Assembly: GCA_012965515.1 (NCBI GenBank) | Contig: DTSE01000175.1 | Location: 1 to 64,000 of the forward strand | Reading direction: 5' to 3' | DNA: 64,000 nucleotides | From: Candidatus Melainabacteria bacterium | GTDB lineage: Bacteria > Cyanobacteriota > Vampirovibrionia > Obscuribacterales > Obscuribacteraceae | Part shown: positions 45,231 to 53,240 of the stretch, piece by piece | How the letters are laid out: every line of letters starts with the position of its first letter | Numbering within the stretch: the stretch's first letter is position 1 | Position numbers and translations under genes: made by a program | The notes under the pieces: model-generated | What the model saw: the letters and a program-made list of their open reading frames with translations, nothing else | Told to the model about the DNA's origin: nothing | The model's database searches: none

Positions 45231-45605
45231 CCCCATCCCGGTCAGGCGGGGTGGGGCTCGATTGATTTGCGAGATCCGCTCAGGAGGAGCGGTCATGGTT
45301 GCTTTGCACAACCAACTTGGGAGCAGCACTTTGACAACTGGGACATGGTGTTCCGGCAGAATACTTATGCTGCTGGCGACACCACCAGTAAATTTCCCGG
45401 TCATACCGCAGCAAGTACTGCGCTTACAGATGCCTGGTTTGCTGCTCATGCAATCAATTTCAAGTTTGCTTTCGCCCTTGCAGCAACTATGCGAAGAGAC
45501 CGTAGTAGCCTCAGGTGTAGTAGGGGGCGTGCACATGCAAGCCTGTCGCGGCGTTCCGTAGAACATCGCCAACAAAACCAAGAGCAGGGGCAGTAAACTT
45601 CTCAT
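45189..45605 (-). CDS. Cys-rich secreted protein
   Basis: A 138-residue protein with signal peptide (LLPLLLVLLAMFYGTPRQA). The mature part is rich in Cys: ACMCTPP, SHSCCKGESKLEIDCMSS, CKRSTCCGMTG, eight or more Cys in 50 residues. That composition recalls small periplasmic copper- or mercury-binding proteins. The C-terminal ~45 residues are not conserved-looking. Two bases of context: it is first in the second metal operon, with 147 bp to the next gene. No family recognised. Confidence 0.6.
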   Translation of the reverse strand: MRSLLPLLLVLLAMFYGTPRQACMCTPPTTPEATTVSSHSCCKGESKLEIDCMSSKPGICKRSTCCGMTGKFTGGVASSISILPEHHVPVVKVLLPSWLCKATMTAPPERISQINRAPPRLTGMGTSKTYLYKQTFLI

Positions 45606-45861
45606 AAGCTAAGGACCACTTTAATCTGATTCGAATTTAATCACAGAACGACTGTGCTTTTCCAGTCGTTTGTCCCAACAACGATTCAATGTGCTCGTCG
45701 ATACAGAGGGATAAGGATTGTGAGAATGTGTTAACTATCTCAAGGAAGGTCTGAAGTTTCAATTTTGTGCAATGGACGAACCTGCTGGAGCAGATGGCTC
45801 AGCAGCAGACTGCAAATCTATAATTGCGTGCTCTACACTCATGTTCGTGTTCGAACAGGTG

Positions 45862-47049
45862 TCATGCGTTCTGAAGGATGGCATTCAGTGTGCCTGTGAG
45901 ATTGTAGTTTGTTCCGGCACCGCCTTCTGGTCCAGTACCTGTCTGTATTTCGTCGCCTACTCCCAAATGCAAATGAGCACCGGTGCCAGCGGCGTTTCCA
46001 GTCTCGCCTACTCTTCCTACCATTTCCCCTCGTTGCACCTGGTCACCGGCCTTAAGAGGAGTCCCGTCTTGGCGTGCCGCCCCTGCGTGCATATGTGCAT
46101 AGTAAGCGATTTTTCCATCTTTCTGTCGAATCGTAATCGTGTTTCCGCCAGCCCCATCTGATCCAACTCTAATAACTTCTCCTTCCACCATGGCACGAAT
46201 AGGAGTACCTTCGGGAGCAAAAAGGTCTGCTGCGCCATCGGACTGTCCATGATGCGGTTGAATCTTGCCTCCCGAGAAACCTGCAACAGGAAACACTTTC
46301 CCTTCAGATTCAACTGGTGGCGCTAAGCTGTTTTCGGGACGGATTGGGGCTGAAGCCCCTGAAGAAGCGCTTTCGCTGCCGCCTCCATAATAACCTCCGC
46401 CACGACTATAGACACGTCCACCGCCGCCATCGTATCCGCCACTACTACTGCTGGTGCCGCGGCTGCCACCATAGGTGCTACCACTTGTGTTTGCGGGGAA
46501 GCTTGTAGCATTTTGCATACCTGTCATCGGCGCGCTTGGTTCGCTCGTTCCAGATATTGAGGCGTCTAACAGCTGGAGAACTTCTTGCCACGTCTTAGGG
46601 AAGAATAAGATTCCAGGATGCGCAGAGAGGAAGTTGTCCAGAATTTCTTGAATTAACGATTTTTGGAGATCGCTAACTTGATCCTTCCCACGTGAACGTA
46701 TCTCGATGTTTAACGGATCGCCTGGTTTAGAGCGCGAATCGGGGTTTTTGATTAAACGTCCACGCTCGTCAATAATGAAGTCAGGCTCCTTGCCGGAATG
46801 CATTGTCGAAGTTTGGGTCGTGAACTCCACGTTGGAAGCTTTTTTGAAAATGTCTTCGATTTCGTCTGGGATTTTGTCCGAAGCAAGTCCGGTTTGATGA
46901 TAGATGTTTGAAAAAGTAAGTTGGTCTGGTTCGATTGCAGGGCGGCTGTCAAACGTAATAGGCAACTGCCATGCTGATCTTGCTAATGCTCCAACAGAGT
47001 CAAAATCGAAGGTCATGCGAGATATGAAGCTTCCATCAAATGGTGGCAT
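45862..47049 (-). CDS. M23-family peptidase (LytM domain)
   Basis: A protein of 395 residues with no signal peptide I can see. The first ~170 residues are unassigned, then a Gly/Ser/Tyr-rich linker (~190-235). The C-terminal LytM domain has HHGQSDGAADLFAPEGTPI, AMVEGEVIRVGSDGAGG, YAHMHAG and GAHLHLGVG. The first metal His and the HxH pair are kept; the usual HxGxD is changed to HGQSDGAAD with inserted residues. M23 enzymes cut peptidoglycan cross-bridges. On a mobile element it could help transfer open the wall. Confidence 0.8.
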   Translation of the reverse strand: MPPFDGSFISRMTFDFDSVGALARSAWQLPITFDSRPAIEPDQLTFSNIYHQTGLASDKIPDEIEDIFKKASNVEFTTQTSTMHSGKEPDFIIDERGRLIKNPDSRSKPGDPLNIEIRSRGKDQVSDLQKSLIQEILDNFLSAHPGILFFPKTWQEVLQLLDASISGTSEPSAPMTGMQNATSFPANTSGSTYGGSRGTSSSSGGYDGGGGRVYSRGGGYYGGGSESASSGASAPIRPENSLAPPVESEGKVFPVAGFSGGKIQPHHGQSDGAADLFAPEGTPIRAMVEGEVIRVGSDGAGGNTITIRQKDGKIAYYAHMHAGAARQDGTPLKAGDQVQRGEMVGRVGETGNAAGTGAHLHLGVGDEIQTGTGPEGGAGTNYNLTGTLNAILQNA

Positions 47050-47240
47050 GATAAATTGCTGTTGCTCTCCAATTATTTGCTGACGTAGCTGAATCTAGAG
47101 TGCATTTAAGGAATAGATCTTTCTTGTGATAAGAAACTACTGTGGCACATGCCGAATACAGTAATTGATGCATGCGGAAGAAATCCGGAAATAGTTGTGA
47201 AGTTTCTGTGTATGTGGAGATTCTTCGAGCGGAACGCAAG

Positions 47241-47269
47241 AAGGGCAGGAACCGCAAGTCCCTGCCCTT
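47241..47269 (-). terminator. terminator of ssb2
   Basis: AAGGGCAGG and CCTGCCCTT pair over a loop of 11 nt, 19 bp beyond the ssb2 stop. Nearly the same stem follows ssb1 at 34549. Confidence 0.65.
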
Positions 47270-47288
47270 GTGATTAGCTATTAGAAGT

Positions 47289-47699
47289 TTAGCCTTTGAC
47301 GGCAGCCAAACGTCCTTTCTTGCCTGCGCTCACTTCTGTATGTTCGCTATCTGCATCGCCATTGGTGGAAGGCTTCTTCCCGCAGAGATGGAAGCTGGTG
47401 AGCTTAATCACGGGCTTGGTCATCTCGACTTGAACGCCGTTCACTTCTTTACTGAAGGTAGACAGTGCGAGTCTTCCATGGATGGCAACTTCGCGGCCCT
47501 TGGTTATTGCCTTGAGAACGCGGTCGCCGAGCCCGTTCCATGCGTCCACATCGAGCCACAGAGTTTTGTTGTCATCGGTATTTGCGGAGAACTCTTTCAC
47601 CGCTACCGAGAATTTGACGACCTTGTTGCCAGTGTCTCCGAATGAGATAGAGTGCGGATTCTGACCGACATAGCCTATCACGAGTATGGTATTGTTCAT
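47289..47699 (-). CDS. ssb: single-stranded DNA-binding protein, copy 2
   Basis: Starts at ATG 47699 (GAGG), 136 residues, same length and ~90% the same as copy 1 by eye. OB-fold motifs are MNNTILVIGYVGQNPHSISF and KTLWLDVDAWNGLGDRVLKA. It differs mostly at the C-terminus (KPSTNGDADSEHTEV) and again lacks the acidic tip of host SSB. The upstream hairpin and ~100 bp of leader are duplicated with it. One copy must be a recent duplication of the other. Confidence 0.95.
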   Translation of the reverse strand: MNNTILVIGYVGQNPHSISFGDTGNKVVKFSVAVKEFSANTDDNKTLWLDVDAWNGLGDRVLKAITKGREVAIHGRLALSTFSKEVNGVQVEMTKPVIKLTSFHLCGKKPSTNGDADSEHTEVSAGKKGRLAAVKG

Positions 47700-47754
47700 G
47701 GTGGCACCTCCAGTGCGTGTTAGTGCCTGCCAAAAGAGCACGACTTTCGGACGC

Positions 47755-47797
47755 CCAATGGACGCGCTTGCGCGCCCCGCCAGGGGCCTGCCATTGG
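47755..47797 (-). promoter_or_regulatory. three-stem DNA hairpin upstream of ssb2
   Basis: CCAATGG (47755-47761) and CCATTGG (47791-47797) enclose CGCGCTTGCGCG (47763-47774) and CCCC-GCCA-GGGG (47775-47786). It is 56 bp upstream of the ssb2 start, exactly as at ssb1. The only change inside the fold is the tetraloop of the third stem. Confidence 0.65.
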
Positions 47798-48061
47798 AAA
47801 GCGGCTGGAAGTTGTGTCAGTCTCGGGCACTTGTGACATGCACGGAGGTAGTTCCTGAAAAACATCTCTGTAGAAGTTATGCGGTCTAGCCTGCTTCTTC
47901 AGGTGGCTTGTGTGAGCTAGCGGCCGGAGACGAATTAGTGGTAAAAGGAAGCGATCAAATAGAGAACGGCTCCGAGGTGAAGTCCGAGCTGGTGGGCGCA
48001 GCTACACGCTAAAATGGGTTTGAAACTTCGCGGCAGTTAAGCGTATTGCTTGTAAACAGAC

Positions 48062-48487
48062 ATGATGCAAAAGATCGTTGTTGCTGGATTCATAGTCAAG
48101 GAAGGCAAAGTCCTCCTGGCAAAGAGACCCAAGTCGAAAAAACTAGCGCCAGATAAATACCATCTCCCGGGTGGACACGTAGAGTATGGCGAAGATTTGA
48201 AATCAGCCTTAAGTCGAGAACTTAGAGAAGAATTCGGCATAGATGTAGAAGTTGACGAGCCATTCTTTTCTTTCTCTTACAGCACTGAAGATGCGCATAC
48301 GATAGGCTTGGTCTGCCCTGCTGCAATATGTAGTTCGGCGTTGGATCTCACATTGAACTCGGAAACTGATCACATTGTTTGGTCTGACGAAGCGACTCTC
48401 GTGCAGTCCCTGAGGCCGGACGACCATAATTTTCTTGCGGCAAAGGCAGGGTTCGCCAAACTATACAGTTCGAAGACCAACTCTTAA
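48062..48487 (+). CDS. NUDIX hydrolase
   Basis: A protein of 141 residues. The Nudix box is GHVEYGEDLKSALSRELREE followed by FGID, matching GX5EX7REUXEEXGU. Upstream is the strand pair VVAGFIVKEGKVLLAKRPKS. It hydrolyses a nucleoside diphosphate linked to another group; MutT-type or NADH/ADP-ribose substrates cannot be told apart. It is a single gene on the plus strand, unconnected to neighbours. Confidence 0.9.
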   Translation: MMQKIVVAGFIVKEGKVLLAKRPKSKKLAPDKYHLPGGHVEYGEDLKSALSRELREEFGIDVEVDEPFFSFSYSTEDAHTIGLVCPAAICSSALDLTLNSETDHIVWSDEATLVQSLRPDDHNFLAAKAGFAKLYSSKTNS

Positions 48488-48516
48488 ACGCCTATCAAAT
48501 CAGCCTTTCCAATACA

Positions 48517-49299
48517 TCAAAGAGCGAGAACAGGACTGACACGCCGACTTATCCAGAAGCAGAGCGGCGTGAGCGCGATCAGGAGCCATCCCAACCATCG
48601 CATTTCCCACGCCAATATGTTCCACCGATCAGCCCATTCACACTTAGAATCTAGGTCCTTAGCGACGCGATTATCCTCAATTTCTTTGTGATGCAGCCCC
48701 AGTCTTCCGTAGATCCAAGCATGGAGGCTGTAATATGTCCTGGCATCTGCTGGTGGCAAGTTTGCAATTGCAGCGTTGCACACTTCAATCGCCTTTTGGT
48801 GTTGCTGCAAACCACATTCGTACTCCGTGGCCAGGAGGTTGTAGGCATTGGCAGTTCGCTTGCCTTTCGGATCGAGCTGGAGCGCCACGCTGAGATCAGA
48901 GATGATTTCGCCCTGCGCCTTCTCATCGAAACGTCCATTGGGACAGTGATAGATATGCATGCGCCCAATGCCGCGATAGAGGTAAGCTCGCGCATATTTC
49001 GGATCGAGGCGGATGGCCGCGCTAAAGTCGTCGATTTCCTCTTCAACGGCAAAACAAGCATTGTCACAGGAAGCCAATGCACGAGCGACATAGGCTCTTG
49101 CGTACAGGCGCTCAAGCGTAGGATGGTCAAGCAGGTCACCCAGGTCTTCGGTCACTAGAGAGACGTTCTTGGGAATCTGTTCCAGGCTAAAGATGTCCGC
49201 CCGAATATGTCCGTCAAGATGAGCCCAGGTCCAGTCCCTGGTCGTCCAGAGCAGGCCTAGTACTATTGAAACGAACAGAATTGTTATGAGCACACGCAT
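48517..49299 (-). CDS. membrane-anchored TPR protein
   Basis: The start at ATG 49299 begins with a membrane helix (VLITILFVSIVLGLLWTT), giving 260 residues. TPR units follow (FSAAIRLDPKYARAYLYRGI, DLSVALQLDPKGKRTANAY), and a C-terminal helix (GWLLIALTPLCFWIS). Periplasmic face likely for the repeats. No partner is visible nearby. Confidence 0.7.
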   Translation of the reverse strand: MRVLITILFVSIVLGLLWTTRDWTWAHLDGHIRADIFSLEQIPKNVSLVTEDLGDLLDHPTLERLYARAYVARALASCDNACFAVEEEIDDFSAAIRLDPKYARAYLYRGIGRMHIYHCPNGRFDEKAQGEIISDLSVALQLDPKGKRTANAYNLLATEYECGLQQHQKAIEVCNAAIANLPPADARTYYSLHAWIYGRLGLHHKEIEDNRVAKDLDSKCEWADRWNILAWEMRWLGWLLIALTPLCFWISRRVSPVLAL

Positions 49300-49404
49300 A
49301 CCGTTACTGTAAGCCAAAGCTGCTGATAACAGAAGAGTATTTGTACGAATGACTATGTCTATCTCCGCGCAGCCCAATCTCCGGACTGTGCGAAGCCAAA
49401 GTTC

Positions 49405-49635
49405 CTACTTTCTCCTATCTTCCAAAAGCTCAGCTACATGGACGCCGAGAGCATCGGCAATCCGAGCAATTTTCTTGATTGAGGGATTGACTTCGGCTCG
49501 CTCGATGGAGCCGATATAGGACTTATCGAGCCCGGATTCAGCGGCCAAGAACATTTGAGACCAGCCAAGCTTAAGGCGAAACTGGCGGACGCGCTTTCCA
49601 AGCGTTTTTACAACACGAGTCTCTTGATTCATATT
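49405..49635 (-). CDS. XRE-family HTH regulator
   Basis: From ATG 49635 the protein has 76 residues. It is a Cro/C1-type helix-turn-helix: LGKRVRQFRLKLGWSQMFLA, GLDKSYIGSIERAEVNPS, then IARIADALGVHVAELLED. It is the size of restriction-modification controller (C) proteins, but no such genes are near. It is divergent from a small plus-strand gene, which it may control. Confidence 0.85.
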   Translation of the reverse strand, partial: NMNQETRVVKTLGKRVRQFRLKLGWSQMFLAAESGLDKSYIGSIERAEVNPSIKKIARIADALGVHVAELLEDRRK

Positions 49636-49757
49636 GTACAAATGTCCGCGAATCAAGGGATATCGTCGACCGAATATATTCGGTCGTTAGCCCGTAAAAA
49701 TGGCACAGAATCGAGGATTTAGGGAATATTAGTCTTATGACCGTGAGGCGTATGCCG

Positions 49758-50069
49758 ATGGATAATTTTTACGATGGAAACAACTGCCAGGAGCATGCGG
49801 TAGAAGCCTTTTTAGCGGCGTCGAGGCGGATGATTGAGGACGGCAAGCCGGAGCAGGCTGAGAGGATTCTAAGGCAGGCGCTCACCCTCGCCGAAAAGGA
49901 AGCGGGAAAGGTGAGCGCGCTTTGTGGGCTGGTATTAGTGGACCTGATGAGGCTTCTTGAGGCAGAGGGCCGGTCTGAGGAAGCTGAGCCTTTATGGGAG
50001 AGGATCAGGGAAGTGATGGTGGAGTACATCGAGCTTCACCCTGATTTGCTTGTGTCAGGAAGAAAGTGA
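49758..50069 (+). CDS. small TPR-like protein
   Basis: From ATG 49758 (GAGG upstream) the protein has 103 residues; an ATG at 49737 is also possible. Two helical hairpins of TPR type (SRRMIEDGKPEQAERILRQA, then VDLMRLLEAEGRSEEAEPLW). It is divergent from the XRE regulator and 77 bp upstream of the toxin-like gene. Confidence 0.6.
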   Translation: MDNFYDGNNCQEHAVEAFLAASRRMIEDGKPEQAERILRQALTLAEKEAGKVSALCGLVLVDLMRLLEAEGRSEEAEPLWERIREVMVEYIELHPDLLVSGRK

Positions 50070-50145
50070 AAGGAGCCACCCTCTAGATTCTCTTGTTGGA
50101 TGTGCAGTCTATACTGGTAATGTGCCATCTCTTTGAGGCGTTGCC

Positions 50146-52089
50146 GTGTCCGAACAGGTGAAAACAACCGACCAGACAAAAGAAGGCACCCAGAGGGTTA
50201 ACGATCGCCTGGAGAAAGCACCTGACGCGCCTGAAATCCGCAATGCCTCAAAAGACCAGGTAGACAACGCTCACGCCCAGAATCCAATCAGAACAAAAGG
50301 CATAACCGAGCTTGCCTACAAAGACGGATTCGTGGACAGCCCGGACAAGCGGAGCATGGAACTTGAAGCTATAGACTCGGCAGGCAACAAAGTGACCATC
50401 GACAAAACAAGCAGCAAGAGACAAAAGGATATCTGCCTCGATCCGCACCCGACCCGCATGATGCCTGCCATGACGCCAGAAGCCGAGGCAAAGATCAAGG
50501 CGCCGAAGCAAGCAAAACACGAGCAGATCTCACAGTCAGCCACTCTTATGGCTATTGAGGCAGATAAAAATCCCGCTATGCATCCAGTCGCACTAGGGCG
50601 GCAGCATGCTGACTCACTTCCACCCGAGGATCCGCAGAAACAGAAGCTTACCGAACTAAGCCGAGAGCTGGCAGCAAAATATTCCCCTGAGATGCGAGCC
50701 CGCTATGAGCAATTCGATGGAGGGACGCACAAGGCAATAAAGTCAGACAACCTGACAAACACTCCTGAAGGCTGGCTTACTGTCGCTCAGAAGATCGCAC
50801 AGTTGCCGATGGACAAGCAGTTAGAGGTGATCGGCGCCGGGCTACTCTCAGGAATCGAACAATACCAGCATGACGAGCGAGAGAGAGCCTGGGGGCAATT
50901 GATCGGCACGGTCCAGGGCACAGGTGAAATATTGCAAGGACTGGCTAAAATAGCCGATTTCGGCGCGGCTTGCATTCTTGGAGATAACGAACGAGCCGGG
51001 AAGATGGGCGAGGAATTCGGCACAGCTCTGGGTCAGACAATTGTTGGAGGCGTCCGGCTTTTTCAAGCTGCCGATCAATACCTCTTCAACATCGGCTATA
51101 CAGGCGATTATGCCAAGCCTTTTCGAGATGTCGTATTAGTCGGACAAAAGCTTGACGAGCAGTGGAGCCACTTGCCGCCACGCGAACAAGAACGCATAAA
51201 GGCAAAATTGATCACTGAGTTACTGGAAAGCGGGGCTATTGGTGCTGGTGGAGCAAGTGCAATACAGAAGACGTCGAAGTTTACCGAAATTCTCGACACC
51301 ATTGCAGTAGAGGCTAAGCAGCTTCATGCAGCCGCAAAGCCAGCGATCAAAAAAGCTGTGAAAGCGATTAATAACGCCGTGGATGAGCTGGTTCAGCCTG
51401 TGGGTGATACAGGAATGGGCGTAAGGATGCCGATTTCAAAAGACCCTTTGAAAGACGAAACCAAGATGCTAATGTCCAAGGCTGATGATGTGGGCGAACA
51501 CGGTCCACATTCAGAGAAGGGAACGAAGGGAGAGCCGGTGCCGGAGAAGTTCAAGGTATCACACCGATTTATGGCTGAACTTAAACAAGCAATTGAAGGA
51601 CTTTCTTCAGGGGAGAAAAGCTTTCTTAAAGAGCGCGAAGTTGACATAAAGCCAGTTCGGCGATTGCCGGACGTCGTCCCTGGCACCGAGGGGCTGGGTG
51701 CCTGCTACAGCCCTGAGCACAAAACAATTTTTGTGCCTGAAGAGATAATGAGAATAGGGAAATGGGTACCCAACGACGATGTATCTTTTGCACTTAGACA
51801 TGAGTTTGGACATGTATTCAGCGCCAAGTTTGATGCGCTAAAACACGCACTCTCTGACGATCCATCTTTTATACAAGCGTTCAAGAGTGACTTTTCAAGG
51901 CTCTCCGCATCGAAGCTCAACGAGTTACGCCTATCAGGTAGATCTCCAGCAAATGCAAGAGATGAAGTATTTGCAGACATGTATGCTCATGTTTCAGCAC
52001 AATGCGCTGGAGTCACTACCAACAGTCAGTATTCAATAAAGCTCAAGGAGTCATTCCCTAATTGCCTGAAATACTTGGAGGAATTCTAA
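50146..52089 (+). CDS. possible polymorphic toxin with C-terminal HEFGH metallopeptidase domain
   Basis: A protein of 647 residues starting at GTG 50146. A long polar, disordered leader (~1-160) is followed by a helical region (~190-400) with glycine-rich hydrophobic stretches (IGTVQGTGEILQGLAKIADF, then GTALGQTIVGGVRLF) as in pretoxin domains. The C-terminal ~130 residues carry LRHEFGHVFSAKFD (~551), a zinc HExxH motif, and a downstream NARDEVFADMYAHV that supplies a possible third ligand. This is the layout of lethal-factor-like gluzincins in polymorphic toxins. Two small genes follow at 4 and 13 bp and may be immunity proteins. No signal peptide or secretion tag is seen. Confidence 0.5.
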   Translation: MSEQVKTTDQTKEGTQRVNDRLEKAPDAPEIRNASKDQVDNAHAQNPIRTKGITELAYKDGFVDSPDKRSMELEAIDSAGNKVTIDKTSSKRQKDICLDPHPTRMMPAMTPEAEAKIKAPKQAKHEQISQSATLMAIEADKNPAMHPVALGRQHADSLPPEDPQKQKLTELSRELAAKYSPEMRARYEQFDGGTHKAIKSDNLTNTPEGWLTVAQKIAQLPMDKQLEVIGAGLLSGIEQYQHDERERAWGQLIGTVQGTGEILQGLAKIADFGAACILGDNERAGKMGEEFGTALGQTIVGGVRLFQAADQYLFNIGYTGDYAKPFRDVVLVGQKLDEQWSHLPPREQERIKAKLITELLESGAIGAGGASAIQKTSKFTEILDTIAVEAKQLHAAAKPAIKKAVKAINNAVDELVQPVGDTGMGVRMPISKDPLKDETKMLMSKADDVGEHGPHSEKGTKGEPVPEKFKVSHRFMAELKQAIEGLSSGEKSFLKEREVDIKPVRRLPDVVPGTEGLGACYSPEHKTIFVPEEIMRIGKWVPNDDVSFALRHEFGHVFSAKFDALKHALSDDPSFIQAFKSDFSRLSASKLNELRLSGRSPANARDEVFADMYAHVSAQCAGVTTNSQYSIKLKESFPNCLKYLEEF

Positions 52090-52093
52090 AGCC

Positions 52094-52474
52094 ATGGCCA
52101 ACAGCAGTGATTGGTTTGACAAACTCACAAAAAAATTAGCGTCTGAGCCCAGATGTACCGATGAGGAGCAGGAAGCCTTTGAAGCGGAACGAAAGGTGAT
52201 GGAAGGAACGCAGTGGGAATGGGCCCAAATGCAGACCAATGGTGATATTTCTGTTCGCACCACTCAGCATGCCAAGGGCGGGCAACATGGAATCGGCGAT
52301 TTTGTAGTTTCGCCGGACGATGCGGGGTATGAGGAAGCGAAGCAATACTACGGTCTCAGCAAGCCTGGGGACACGTATCACCTACAACAAAAATGGATTG
52401 ATGGGAAATGGGTGACAGAGTTGGAAGAAAGACCTGAACAAAGACCGGCTGACGGAAAGGCCAAGAGCGCGTAA
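52094..52474 (+). CDS. small hypothetical protein behind the toxin-like gene
   Basis: A protein of 126 residues, acidic at the ends, starting 4 nt after the toxin-like stop. The middle (DISVRTTQHAKGGQHGIGDF, then YHLQQKWIDGKWVTELEER) is beta-rich and looks like a compact domain. No family known to me. Position suggests an immunity or accessory protein. Confidence 0.55.
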   Translation: MANSSDWFDKLTKKLASEPRCTDEEQEAFEAERKVMEGTQWEWAQMQTNGDISVRTTQHAKGGQHGIGDFVVSPDDAGYEEAKQYYGLSKPGDTYHLQQKWIDGKWVTELEERPEQRPADGKAKSA

Positions 52475-52487
52475 CGAAAAAACAGAT

Positions 52488-52913
52488 ATGAGCAAAAGCT
52501 TTCTTGAAGATCCCGAACTGTTTGATAGACACATGGCAGCTATAGCCATTCGGCATGTTCGGCTGATGAAGCAGCAGTTCAGTATAGATCTTGATTACAC
52601 CGAACAATCGTTGGCTGTGGTCGAAGAGGCTTTGCAGTTATTGCATGAGCAATTGCACTTTGAAAAATCTTTGACCATTGGTGACGTGCCGAAAATGGCA
52701 CGAAATTGGGGAGCTTACATAGGTGAAACCATCAAGAAGATTCACCCTGGACAATGGCATAAAATGGAGCCTTTCTCGGATGATCACTCGCGGCCTCTCG
52801 TGCATCCAGACCATGCGACCTTTCCGTGTTCTTGGGCTTATTGGCGCATTGTAAACGGACCCGACGACAACATTCGAGTAAAGTACATTCTTAGTTACGA
52901 CTTTGGGCAGTAG
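52488..52913 (+). CDS. small hypothetical protein, second behind the toxin-like gene
   Basis: A protein of 141 residues starting 13 bp after the previous stop. It starts with helices (FDRHMAAIAIRHVRLMKQQF, then EALQLLHEQLHFEKSLTIGD) and ends in a beta stretch (AYWRIVNGPDDNIRVKYILS). YIGETIKKIHPGQW in the middle is like parts of DUF-type immunity proteins. Not assigned to a family; cognate immunity for the toxin-like protein is the best guess. Confidence 0.55.
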   Translation: MSKSFLEDPELFDRHMAAIAIRHVRLMKQQFSIDLDYTEQSLAVVEEALQLLHEQLHFEKSLTIGDVPKMARNWGAYIGETIKKIHPGQWHKMEPFSDDHSRPLVHPDHATFPCSWAYWRIVNGPDDNIRVKYILSYDFGQ

Positions 52914-53240
52914 CAATTAAGACGCCCCTTTTATATCTACAAGATGTAAAATCCTCGACTGCTCTGGCTTTCCGGGCTGTACTCCGCTATGAGTGATACC
53001 GCCTGTGATATCAGGCAATTCAACCGGCCTCCGGGAGGGTGAATACGTGTTTACCAAATCATAGAGAGGCGAGATGCACCGTATCGGTTAAGAGTAAAGC
53101 ATTTGGCTTGGTCAATCGCCCGAGCAGTCTCCGCAACTCAATACGCTAGCCTCAATTTTCTGGCCGATTGCTGCGGTGATCCTGCTGATCTACTCGTGGC
53201 CCAGAGATATACGGCAAGAAACATGAGATTATGGTATCGC
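52914..53240. other. intergenic region with repeated hairpin element
   Basis: About 330 bp between convergent genes. It contains a block whose core (52991-53017) is identical to 62643-62669 and includes the hairpin GCCTG-TGATAT-CAGGC. Flanking bases TCGACTG and ACTCCGCT are also shared. Otherwise nothing recognisable. Confidence 0.6.

Noticed and set aside
45772-46161. Plus-strand frame of 129 residues opposite the M23 peptidase
   Set aside because: It is antisense to conserved LytM motifs and has no family resemblance.
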